Positions 53,686 through 63,900 of a stretch of 64,000 nt of DNA are shown piece after piece. Made by a program: the position numbers and the translations under genes. The notes below the pieces were generated by a model, which saw nothing but the letters and a program-made list of their open reading frames with translations, had not been told where the DNA came from and searched no databases. This DNA comes from Microcoleus vaginatus PCC 9802 (GTDB lineage: Bacteria > Cyanobacteriota > Cyanobacteriia > Cyanobacteriales > Microcoleaceae). Every line of letters begins with the position of its first letter. Within the stretch, counting starts at the first letter, position 1. Where the stretch lies: contig CP031740.1 in NCBI GenBank assembly GCA_022701275.1, positions 1,995,001 to 2,059,000 on the forward strand, in the 5' to 3' direction.

Positions 53686-56600
53686 TTAACTTTGTGGGAC
53701 TTCTGTTCGTACCGGCAACCTCACGGTAAACGTTGCCCCTTGTCCCTCACCTGAACTTTCTGCACTAACAGTACCGCCGTGGAGTTCTACTAAATGACGG
53801 GCGATCGAGAGTCCTAGCCCCAATCCAGCGTCTCTGCGAGAGTAGCTACTATCCGCCTGACGGAAGCGCTCGAACACATAGGGGAGAAAATTAGGGTGAA
53901 TGCCTTTACCAGTATCGCTAACTTGGATTTGAGCCATGCCATCAATGTAGTCTAATGCGATTTCAATTTTTCCTCCGGCTGGGGTGAATTTAATCGCGTT
54001 TGAAAGTAGATTCCACACTACCTGTTGTAAGCGGGTTGCATCGCCCAACACGCTTGCTTTTAAAGGACTTAGCCGGCATTCAACTTGAAGATTTTTGGCT
54101 TCTGCTGCCAAACGAACCATCTCCATCGCATTTTTAACCAGTGGATTGAGCTCCATTGCAATAGCATTGAGCCGAAATTGACCTGTGGTAATCCGCGAAA
54201 CGTCTAATATGTCATCGATGAGCTGGTTTTGGGCTTTGGCGGCGCGCTCGATCGTTTTTAGCGCTTCCTCGGTTTTAGCCTCGTCAAATTTTTTCAGGCG
54301 CAGCAACTGTGCCCAGCCAACCATCGCATTGAGCGGCGTCCCGCAGTTCGTGAGAGAGCACGGACAAAAACTCATCTTTGATGCGGTTGGCATCCTCAGC
54401 AGCGACACGAGCCGATTGTTCTAGCATCCGAAGGCTGCGTTCTGTCTCAAACTGTTTTTGCTCCGTGATATCCTCGATCGCCAACAGAATCATCTGTGTA
54501 TCACCCATCGGAGGCATTTTGCGGGCATTGAGCTGCATTATTTTATGCCCGATATGCTCAAAGTCATGCTCGACCTCAAAATTGTGAAACTCGGTCTTTC
54601 CTGCCAGAATTTCTTGGAGGAGCGATCGCAACTTGGGAATATTCCACTGTCTGTTACCGAGATCGAAGATTGAGTGTTGCTCAGTGTCGATCGGCATCAC
54701 CTGAAACGTCTGGTAGAAAGAACGGTTGGCGGTGATCGCCCGCAGGTTTAGATCCAGCACTAGCAACGGTTCCCTCACGGTTTCTACGATCGTTTCGGCG
54801 TAATTTTTCGCTTCCATCAACTGCTGGGCACTGACTTTGAGATCGTTGATATCCACCAACATCACCACAGCCCCATCAATTTTGTGGTCGATCGTCCGAT
54901 ACGGTCGAATATGCAGATCGTACCAACGACCCTCTCGATCTTGAACCTCCTGAACTTTCAAATTGAGGCTACGGATCACGTCTACAATCATTGGCTCTAA
55001 CTCCGGCATCTTCAACTTGTGAGTGATGTCGCTCACACAGCGCCCGACATCGCTAGAAATCAAGTTGAAGAGGCGTTCGATTGCGGGAGTAAACCGGCGG
55101 ATTCGCAGGTCGCCTCCCACCATTAGAATCGGAATATTGATGGTGCTGAGCAGATTCTGTAAATCGTTACTCACCTGAGTTGATTCAACATTGCGCCGCT
55201 GCAATTCGTCATTAATTGTGTTCAGTTCTTCATTGGTTGCCTGAATCTCTTCTTTTGCGGTTTCGAGTTCCTCATTTGTACTTTGCAACTCTTCGTTGTT
55301 CGACAAAATTTCCTCGTTGGCCGCTCTCAAATCTTGGTTAGCGGCTTGATGTTCTAGGATGATCGTTTGCAGGTGGTCTTTTGTAATTTGGAGTTCTTGT
55401 TGCAGCCTCGCAATCTCCAAACTTTCACCCTCTAAAACATCGGATTTGACTCTACCATTGTTTACAGCAGCAGGCATTGCAGGGATCGGCGGCTCGTCTT
55501 GAAACAAAACTAAAAAATAGTTTTTTGCGGCAGCGCCTGTTGGGAATGGAATCACATTAATTGTGACCTGGCGGACGATCTCGCTTTCTCTAATTGGCAC
55601 GCCTTCGCGCGCGATCGGCAACTGCTGCTGGGATGCTTGTTCAATTGCAGTGCGGAGTTCGAGGCGCAATCCTTCTTTTGCCATTCTCAGCAAATTCAAG
55701 CTAGCCCTACCGGGACACGGTTCTAAGTAGGCATTCGTCTGTCCTCGAAATTGCAGAATGTCCCTGGCTGTGTTAATTACGACGCCGACAGGCGCATACT
55801 GATTCAAAACAATGCGATCGGCCTGTTTCTCGATTTCGATTTCGTTTAAGCTTTCCGTCACCAGCGGTGGGTTGAGGAGTGTCACAGGATAGTTGCTAGC
55901 AGTTAAATCCATGCTTAGCCAATGCGACAGCAGTTTTTTAGTATAAATTTTGTTCTTTTTGTCTAATACCGTAAACAATTCTGAAAAGTCACCAACCGTT
56001 TCCGAAGTGCCTAACAGCAAAAAGCCCGTGGGCCGAAGCCCATAGTGGAAAATTGGCAGCAGCTTTTTCTGCAACGCCGGGCCGAGATAGATCAGCACGT
56101 TCCGACAGGTGATCAAATCCATCCGGGAAAACGGCGGATCGCTGATCAGGTTGTGTTTAGCAAAGACGCAGAGTTCGCGCACCGGCTGAGCGATTTGGTA
56201 TCCGCCCTCGACTTGGACAAAGAACCGATGCAGCCGTTGGGGTGAAATATCCGCGACTTGGGCTGGCGTATAAAAGCCGTGGCGGGCCTGGGCGATCGCA
56301 TTTTCGCTGATGTCTGTCGCATAAATCTGAATCGGCAGATTAGTAGCTCGATCTCCTAAAAACTCTAACAAGCAGATGGCGATCGAGTAAGCTTCTTCAC
56401 CGGTTGAACAGCCGGCCACCCAAATTCGGATCGGTGTTTTCGACGATTTATGTTTGACGATTTCGGGAAAAACATTGCTGCTTAAAGCCTCAAAGCTTTC
56501 GGGGTCACGGAAAAAGCTGGTGACATGAATGAATATATCGTGATAAAGCGCCGTTACTTCTGTCGGGGTGTCTTGGAGATATTCGGCATAATCCTCGATC

Positions 56601-57427
56601 CGTTCCAGCTTGTACAGCAACATCCGTCGCTGCATCCGCCGGTTCAAGGTGGTTTGTTTGTAGTGAGTAAAATCAACTCCTGTAGCGGCGCGCAGCAAAC
56701 TGTAAATGGTGGCGATCGGATCTTTACTTTCGATCGCTTTTTCACTGGTGGTCGATTCTGCCACAGGTTGATCGACCATGTAGGGATGACGGCCGATCTC
56801 TGCTATTTTCCTGGCAATTTCTTCCGGTGGCAAGGTAAAGTCTACCTGACCCGTAGCCACCGCAGTGTTCGGCATACTGCTGACTTGTGCCGATTCTTGA
56901 CATTGGGCAAAAGTAATACCGCCTGCAGCCTTAATCGCTTTTAATCCTTGGGCACCATCGCCGTCGCCCCCGGACAAAACGACGCCGATGGCTTGGTTCC
57001 TGCGTTCTGCAGCGAGGGAAACCAGAAAAATATCGACGGACATAAATACCCCGTATGTTTTGGCGCGAGGCGTTAGCTTCAGCACCGCTTGATCGATGGT
57101 CATGCTGAAACTCGGGGGGATGACGTAGACCTGATTCGGTTCTATGGGCATCCCATCTTTTACCTGATGCACGGGCATCTGGGTCGATCGAGCCAGAATC
57201 TCATCCAACATACTGTCCTGAGTCGGCAACATATGCTGAATTATTACAAACGCCATGCCCGTATCGATCGGCAAATGGCTGAGTAATTGCTTAAAGGCTT
57301 CCAATCCACCCGCAGAGGCTCCTATTCCGACGACTGGAAATAACTTGTTTTGATTTTTTTGTTGCTTTTCTTGAGCATCCATATCAGCTTGAGGTTGAGA
57401 TTTTTTGGAAAACTTTTTCTGACTCAT
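53686..57427 (-). pseudogene. CheB-CheR-PAS-histidine kinase fusion, frameshifted in the H-box
   Basis: The frame from 57427 encodes a CheB methylesterase domain (GIGASAGGLEAFKQLL, FVIIQHMLPTQ, GGDGDGAQG: the Ser-His-Asp triad), a CheR methyltransferase domain (SFFRDPESFEAL, GCSTGEEAYSIAI), a coiled coil rich in NNEELQSTNEELETAKEE, PAS domains and the start of a kinase H-box, DEFLSVLSHELR. It then reads DAAQ and stops at 54284. The rest of the kinase (TPLNAMVGWAQLL, N-box VVWNLLSNAIKF, DTGKGIHPNFLPYVFERF, LGLGLSIARH) is in the frame ending at 53686. One extra C on the plus strand in the ccc at 54340-54342 explains it. The kinase is not made as one chain unless slippage restores it; CheB and CheR parts may still function. 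A sequencing error is possible. Confidence 0.85.
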
Positions 57428-58722
57428 TTTTTCTACCCGATATCTTGCTGGCTGCGTATTATCGTTATAGTGTTAATAATATATATATATATATATATAT
57501 TAAAATGAATAATAAGTCATCTACCTACCGATATAATATCTAGGCGAAGTCGGCGTGTGTTCTCAAGCGATTTTAAAATCATTATTTTGGAGTTCCCCCT
57601 TTCCTAGCGGGGGACAAGATTGAGACGGGAAATCCCTCAAAAATTATACTGTTAAAAATACTGTTAAAAGTTGAGAATCAGTGAATTTTCCCGATTGTGC
57701 GATCGTAGGAATTCTATTAAGGTTTGCGAGCGAATGGAGTGATCCTAAATCACCCTACTCATCAATAATAAACTTTCAACCCGAATTTTGTCCGCGCTTA
57801 TCAAGCAGTGAGACTAGGGAGAATTTGCGGGAAAAAAAAACAGTACAATTAAGTAGATAAACTCAAAAAAACAGCCTCCTCTACAAAACCGCACTTAATC
57901 TCATTTTGAGGAAGGTTGTTGCGGTCGCCAATTCGCTAGTGCCCCGTCGATATAAACTATTTCTGGATGATTTTCTAAGTGTCTCATCACGACTTGTTGG
58001 GGCATTTTTACCTTTTTAGCCATTTTCAAGATATCGTCGATCGACCCTTGCCAATATTGATCGAACTCAGCAATTATTGGTTAAACTTCTTCTGCTGTTG
58101 AAGTTTGAGGCTCTTAATTGGCAGACACAATCTAATAACTGAATTTTTTTAATTTTCCCACAATCCGGCAATCTTTGCTAAACTTTTAAATAAAATTAAC
58201 AAAAATATATTTTAATTGGCTTCGGGAAATTAGGGAAATCCAAGCAGCGCTGCAAAGTTCGGATTCTCAAGACAGGCTGCCGGAGGTAACGGCTGTGAGA
58301 AAGGGCGATTCTGCGGTGGCGCTACCGATGTTGCTGAGGAAAGTGGACGATGGGGAGTCGATGGTGCGATCGTTCGTGGCGATGGGATGGCGGCAGACTG
58401 AAACTGCGGACTCAATGGCTGCGCTGTTAAAAATGATGCAGTTCGATCGCGCGATCGGAATGTGCGATCCGAAGCCGCTAACTCTTTGTCAAGGTTCGGA
58501 ACCGAGGCGATTGCTGATTTAGTGGCAGCTTTTGACCGCGATGACAATTGGCTCGTCTGCTACAGTATCATGGCTCGGCTGTGCGATCGGCGATCGGCCA
58601 AAATTGATTGTCAAAATGCTATACTCAAAATCAGAAAATAGTTGTACAATGTTTTTCTAGTCGTTTTTTACCGCTCCGCCTCCACAGTAAAAGAAGGTGA
58701 AAGCAAGTAAAAAACACCAAGC
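57428..58722. other. Gap with AT microsatellite and gene relics
   Basis: An (at)n run at about 57478-57501 follows the CheB-CheR gene. A C/G-run piece near 57593 matches the palindrome family at 10652. A leftward 40-residue ORF (57901-58023: MAKKVKMPQQVVMRHLENHP...) looks like the C-terminal relic of an unknown protein. A decayed HEAT-repeat gene is described separately. The rest holds nothing recognisable. Confidence 0.5.
58215..58640 (+). pseudogene. Degraded HEAT-repeat protein gene
   Basis: Frame 1 gives WLREIREIQAALQSSDSQD and LPMLLRKVDDGESMVRSFV, then GWRQTETADSMAALLKMMQFDR. Two extra bases in gatcgcgcgatcgg (about 58446-58459) shift the frame; the alternate frame continues with NVRSEAANSLSRFG and LVAAFDRDDNWLVCYSIM to a stop near 58640. 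The two parts read together as alternating HEAT/armadillo helices like those of phycobilisome-related HEAT proteins (NblB/CpcE type). The N-terminus lacks a start codon. The gene is non-functional as it stands. Confidence 0.7.
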
Positions 58723-58794
58723 GCGGGCGTAATTCAGTGGTAGAATGTCAGCTTCCCATGCTGAACGTCGTGGGTTCGAGTCCCACCGTCCGCT
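58723..58794 (+). tRNA. tRNA-Gly (anticodon CCC)
   Basis: The acceptor stem is gcgggcg/cgtccgc with one G-T pair. The D arm contains ttcagtggtagaa, the anticodon stem is tcagc/gctga around loop ttcccat (anticodon ccc), and the T arm is gtggg-ttcgagt-cccac. The discriminator base is T, and CCA is not encoded. All arms pair. Confidence 0.95.
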
Positions 58795-58848
58795 TTGACT
58801 GAATTTTCATAGAAGTATGAAAATTAATTAGTGCTATAAATTCAATCT

Positions 58849-59796
58849 ATGGCTTCTTTCTTAACCGCTGCTTTATATAAGTTCGTTGAACTACCCGATT
58901 TTGCTGAGCTGAAAGCACCGCTACTCGATTGTTGCAACAACAACAACGTCAAAGGCACTATCTTGCTGGCCCAAGAAGGCATCAATGGCACTATTGCCGG
59001 CCCGTCCGAGGGCGTACACGCAGTGCTGGCATTCTTGCGTAGTGACCCGCGTTTTGCGGATCTCGTGCACAAGGAATCTTTCTCGGAAAAAGCACCTTTT
59101 TACCGCCTGAAAATACGCTTGAAGCGCGAAATAGTCACGATGGGAGTACCGGACATTAATCCCCGCCTCATGGCTGGCAAATATGTTAAGCCGGAGGAGT
59201 GGAATAAGCTACTTGACGATCCCGATGTTGTCGTGGTTGATGTGCGTAACGACTTCGAGGTATCTCTGGGTACTTTTGAAGGTGCTATTAATCCAAAAAC
59301 AAAAAGCTTTTCCGAATTACCTGAATGGGTGCTGCGGGAAACTGCTTTACGCAATAAACCCAAGGTGGCAATGTTTTGCACGGGTGGTATTCGCTGCGAG
59401 AAATCTACTGCTTTTTTGCGTACTCAAGGTTTTGAGGAAGTCTATCATCTCGAAGGCGGAATTTTAAAATATTTGGAAACGGTGCCGGAAGCAGAAAGTC
59501 GTTGGGAAGGTGAATGTTTTGTCTTTGATGAACGGGTTTCTGTTGGTCAGGGGTTAAAGCCGGGAAACTATGAACTTTGTCGCGGTTGTCGTCACCCGAT
59601 TAGTCAGGAAGATAAGGCTTCTGAATTATTTGTACTGGGTGTGAGTTGTCCTCATTGTCATGACTCCAAAACTGAAACCAAAAAACAAGCCTTATCTGAA
59701 CGTCAACGTCAGATTGAGCTTGCTAAGCGTCGCAACCAAGTACATATAGGCGCGCGCTACGATGCGAAGGAAAAAGTAGATGGGGCGATCGACTAA
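58849..59796 (+). CDS. trhO: TrhO, tRNA uridine(34) hydroxylase (rhodanese family)
   Basis: A 315-residue protein of the YceA/TrhO family, which hydroxylates U34 of certain tRNAs using O2 on the way to cmo5U/mo5U. The N-terminal part has GTILLAQEGINGTIAGP; the rhodanese domain has VVDVRNDFEVSLGTFEGAINP and the active-site loop MFCTGGIRCEKSTAFL. The C-terminal region with CRGCRHPIS and CPHCHD may bind zinc. Length is normal. It lies 54 bp after tRNA-Gly. Confidence 0.93.
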   Translation: MASFLTAALYKFVELPDFAELKAPLLDCCNNNNVKGTILLAQEGINGTIAGPSEGVHAVLAFLRSDPRFADLVHKESFSEKAPFYRLKIRLKREIVTMGVPDINPRLMAGKYVKPEEWNKLLDDPDVVVVDVRNDFEVSLGTFEGAINPKTKSFSELPEWVLRETALRNKPKVAMFCTGGIRCEKSTAFLRTQGFEEVYHLEGGILKYLETVPEAESRWEGECFVFDERVSVGQGLKPGNYELCRGCRHPISQEDKASELFVLGVSCPHCHDSKTETKKQALSERQRQIELAKRRNQVHIGARYDAKEKVDGAID

Positions 59797-59816
59797 TATT
59801 ATTATTCACTAAGTTT

Positions 59817-59882
59817 AAAGAAACCCCGTTTCTACGAAAAATCTTGTTTAGCGACGAGAAATCTACGAAGAAACGGGGTTTC
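59817..59882 (+). terminator. Hairpin after trhO
   Basis: aaaccccgtttct (about 59818-59831) and agaaacggggttt (about 59868-59880) are complementary and lie 20 nt after the stop. The stem is long enough for a terminator, though no long T run follows. Confidence 0.55.
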
Positions 59883-59923
59883 TGACCCGAAAAACCCGAT
59901 CGTGCGATCGACTAATTATATCG

Positions 59924-60045
59924 TTTCCGGTTGCATGGGAATCATAAAATCGAGTCAACAGTTAACACTCAACCATTCAGCTTTTCGACCCGCCCGTCAA
60001 CAGTCAACAGTCAACAGTCAACAATAATTCCGGTGCAACCGGAAT
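59924..60045. repeat. Heptamer repeat cassette, inverted relative to 53274
   Basis: Four copies of gtcaaca (59996-60023) are the reverse complement of the tgttgac repeats at 53274-53315. The flank gtttccggttgcatgggaatcataaaatcgagtc matches the reverse complement of the flank at 53310-53345, so the whole cassette is repeated in opposite orientation. Confidence 0.75.
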
Positions 60046-60054
60046 TGATATTAT

Positions 60055-60711
60055 ATGTCAGCAACATACCCGATTTTGTATTCCTTCCGCCGCTGTCCCT
60101 ATGCTATGCGCGCGCGCTTGGCCTTGATGGTTAGCAATCGGGTGTGTGAGTTGCGGGAAGTTGTTTTGCGAGACAAACCACCAGAGATGTTGGAGGTATC
60201 TGTCAAAGGTACAGTACCAATATTGATTGATGTTGATGGGCGCGTACTGGATCAAAGTATCGATATCATGTTGTGGGCATTGAGACAACACGATCCTGAA
60301 AAATGGTTGATGCCACAGCAAGGTTCTGTTACAGAAATGCTGGAACTTATCGCTCTATTTGATGAGGGGTTTAAATATCATCTTGACCGTTATAAGTACC
60401 CGGATCGTTATCCAGGTGTTGATGCCCAAGTACATCGGTATGAAGGTTCTTTATATCTGGGCCGACTAAATGCACAGTTAAGCGCGACTAAATATTTGTT
60501 TGGTAACAATGTAGCATTGGCTGATATGGCGATCGCACCTTTTGTTCGTCAATTCGCTCATACCGACCAAGCTTGGTTTAACGAACAGCCTTGGCCTCCG
60601 CTACAAGCTTGGTTAGCAGGGTTTACAGAGTCGGAAATTTATACCAGTGTTATGCAGAAATATCCGAAATGGGAATCCGGTAATCCAGGCGTTATTTTTC
60701 CTGCCTCGTAA
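60055..60711 (+). CDS. Glutathione S-transferase family protein
   Basis: A 218-residue protein. The N-terminal thioredoxin fold has LYSFRRCPYAMRARLAL, where the CPYA cysteine points to a Cys-GST/glutaredoxin-like active site, and the GSH-binding block VKGTVPILIDVDGRVLDQSIDIM. The C-terminal half is helical, with LFGNNVALADMAIAPFVRQF matching the GST N-capping motif. It probably reduces mixed disulfides or conjugates glutathione. The start is ATG at 60055, just after repeat DNA, with no clear ribosome-binding site. Confidence 0.88.
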   Translation: MSATYPILYSFRRCPYAMRARLALMVSNRVCELREVVLRDKPPEMLEVSVKGTVPILIDVDGRVLDQSIDIMLWALRQHDPEKWLMPQQGSVTEMLELIALFDEGFKYHLDRYKYPDRYPGVDAQVHRYEGSLYLGRLNAQLSATKYLFGNNVALADMAIAPFVRQFAHTDQAWFNEQPWPPLQAWLAGFTESEIYTSVMQKYPKWESGNPGVIFPAS

Positions 60712-60805
60712 TTACTTATTCTTATTCGCTGCTAGCATATTTATTCAATTACCAAAATGTTATTTACCATGCTAAACTTATGGTTTTCAGAATACTAGAT
60801 TGACT

Positions 60806-60827
60806 GTCACTTGACTAGAAAAGTGAC
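60806..60827. promoter_or_regulatory. Dyad upstream of the DpdE-like gene
   Basis: gtcactt (60806-60812) and aagtgac (60821-60827) form an inverted repeat about 80 bp before the ATG. It could be an operator or a weak hairpin; there is no independent support. Confidence 0.3.
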
Positions 60828-60908
60828 GCAGGCAAAAATCGCATTTTGCTAAAAGTTTTAACTGGAAAAGATTTACTGTATTCTAGTAAGTATTGTCAGG
60901 TTGTAATT

Positions 60909-63900
60909 ATGATTGATGTTGGTTCGTTAGTTCGATCGCCCAGAAACGATTTGGGAGTCGGAAAAGTTGTCGAGGTATCGCGTACCGATGCCGTAGTTGA
61001 ATATTTTTGTTCAGTTAAAAACCGCATCCGCAAAACTGTGCCTTTGGGTTTGCTGCAAGAAGCGAGACTTCAGCGCCAAACCCGCTGCTACCTCTGGAGT
61101 ACCACTCAGGAAAGATGGATAATTGGGCGAGTTTATGACTGGGATGAAGATAAATTAGAGTACGAAATTGACCTGCCCGACAGCCAAAGTTTGCAAGCTG
61201 TTGAAACCGAACTTTACGTTCGCTGCAATATCCCGATCGCCGATCCGATCGACATTTTAGCAGTCAAAGGCCAAGAAACGCCGTATTTTCACGATCGCCG
61301 ATTGGCATTCGTTCAATCTGCGATCGAACAGCGGGCCGTCAGCCGCGGCATGACGGGTTTAATTTCTGCTAACATAGACCTCTATCCGCACCAAGTAGAA
61401 GTCGTCCGGCGCGTCCTAGAAGACCCAATCGTGCGCTATTTATTAGCAGACGAACCAGGACTGGGAAAAACAGTAGAAGCTGGCACAATTCTCCGCCAAT
61501 TTCTGCTAGATGAACCTCAAGGACGCGCTGTGGTAATTGTTCCCAAATACCTGCTCGAACAGTGGCGCCAGGAGTTAGAAAATAAATTCTATTTGTCTCA
61601 TTTTGCTGACCGAGTGCAGCTTGTTGCTGTTAGCGAAATCAATCAAATTAGCCGCAACGCCAACCTGGATTTTCTGATTGTTGATGAAGCGCATGATATG
61701 GCTGCAATGGCACATTCGAGCGATCGCACTCAGCAGCAGTCCTTTGAACTCTGTCAGAAACTAGCTCAGAAAAGCAAAAATGTATTGTTATTATCTGCAA
61801 CGCCCGTTCTCGGCCACGAGCAAGATTTTCTAACGATGCTGCACTTGCTAGATCCCACAACTTACCGTCTTGATGACCTGGAAAGCTTCAAAGAACAGGT
61901 GCAAAACCGTCAAGAAATCGGTCGCGCTTTGCTGGATTTTCGAGAAAATGCCAAGCCTGCTGTTTTGCAAACAAAACTCGCTCAACTTCGCACTCTTTTT
62001 GCCAAAGATGATTATTTAATCGGGTTAGCAACAGAGTTAGAAAGTTGTTTGAAAACTAAAGAAACCGCAGAACAGGCTCGGCTTGTCCGAACTATTCGCA
62101 CTCACGTTAGCGATACCTACCGCCTGCACCGCCGCATCCTTCGCAACCGCCGCGATGCGGTGGAAGATGTGATTTTTGACCGAGATGCTGTCCCCAAAAC
62201 TGAGTACGATCTGAATGATGAACAGTGGTCGGAAATTCAAACCGTACTCGATAAATGGCGCACAGCCGCTCCTAAGTCGAGCGAATACCAGAGAATTTTT
62301 CTGCTGTTTTTCCGCGCTTCCGGTACTTGGCTGAATGTTTTAGAACGGGTTGTCAAAGCTCGCTTGCAGAAAAAATCGACTCCTGAGCTCGATCGCGAAT
62401 TTGGACAAAATGACACAGCAATTTTGACCAAAACGGCGCTGTTTCCAGAAGAAAGGGAAATACTAGAAACCTTGCTCAACACCCTGGAAAAGCCCCAGGA
62501 AGGACTCGATCGACTGAGTTTGTTACGAATCGCCATTCTCCGATTTCTCGCAGTTGCTTTGAAGGTTCCGCGCGAGTATCACAGCAAACCTCGCGATTTG
62601 CTGTCGAGAATTCAACAGCAAATTAAACGGCCGATTCCGGGCGAGCGTTTCCCGAAAATTGTGATTTTTACCAGCTTTACGGCAACTTGTAAAGAGATTG
62701 CGGAAAATTTAGCGAAAATCTTTGGTAAAAATGCGATCGCCAGCCATGACACGAGCAAATCGGCTGATGATGTTGAGGCTAGTCTCAAGCGATTTAAGAC
62801 TGAGCCGCATTGTTTTATCTTAGTGTGCGATCGATCGGCGGAAGTAGGGGTAAATCTACAAGTGACAGATTGGTTGGTTCACTTCGATTTGCCGTGGTTT
62901 CCCAACCAGTTAGAACAAAGACTCGGCAGAGTCGATCGCATTGGTAGCAAAATGGGAGTGCAATTTTGTTTGTTTGCAGGCCCGGATTTGCCGGAGAGTC
63001 CCCACGAAGCTTGGTTTCAAGTTTTAAAAGATGGGTTTGATATCTTCAACAAATCTATTGCCAGCCTTCAGTTTTATGCTGAGGAAAAACTTCTCAAACT
63101 TGAAGAAAAGTTGTTTGCTGAGGGAGGCAAAGGCTTATCCAGCGAAATTGAAGCGATTAAAACTGAAATCGAACAAGAGAAAATCAAAATAGACGAACAG
63201 TACGTTCTCGATGAAATTGATACTCTTGATGACAGCGCCTCTCAGTATTTTGAATCTCTCGACAACTGCGACGCTAAGCATAAAGAAATGCAGCGGGCTG
63301 CCGAAGGTTGGTTGTGTCAAGCTCTTCACTTCAAACAAATCGAACATCCGAGCGTATCGGGGTTGCTGCGCTATCAACCTACTCAAAAAACGTTGATTCC
63401 CTCGAACGATTTGAGAACCAGATTGATTCCTTATTGCCAGCAATATGGCAGTTACAATCGTCGGATTGCTTATCAGAATGCGGATGTCGCTCTTTACCGA
63501 ATTGGTGAGGGATTGATCGATGCACTTGGCTCTTATATTCGCTGGGACGATCGCGGTCAAGCTTTTGCCATGTGGCGGCATGATGAAAGTTGGGATGCTG
63601 CGCCCGGGAAGGAGTGGTTCGGCTTTCAGTTTAATTATTCAATCCAGACTGATGTGCAGCCGGCCGAGCAAGTTTTGCAAGCACAAAACATCGAAAATTA
63701 CAACTTGAAAGCTTTGCAGCGCCGCGCGGATGCTCTGTTTCTGCCAACTTTTGAAACTGTGTTTGTAGATGCTCGCAGCGAAGAAATGTCTCTGGTGGAG
63801 GATGCGGAACTTCTGGCGATTTTGCAGCGGGCTTATAAGGGGAAAGGGGGGCCGAATCGGGATTACAATTTGTCGAAAAATCGCACGTCGCTGATTGACA

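Noticed and set aside
57901..58023. Leftward 40-residue ORF MAKKVKMPQQVV...
   Set aside because: It looks like the tail of a real protein but lacks an N-terminus and a ribosome-binding site; kept only as a relic in the gap description.
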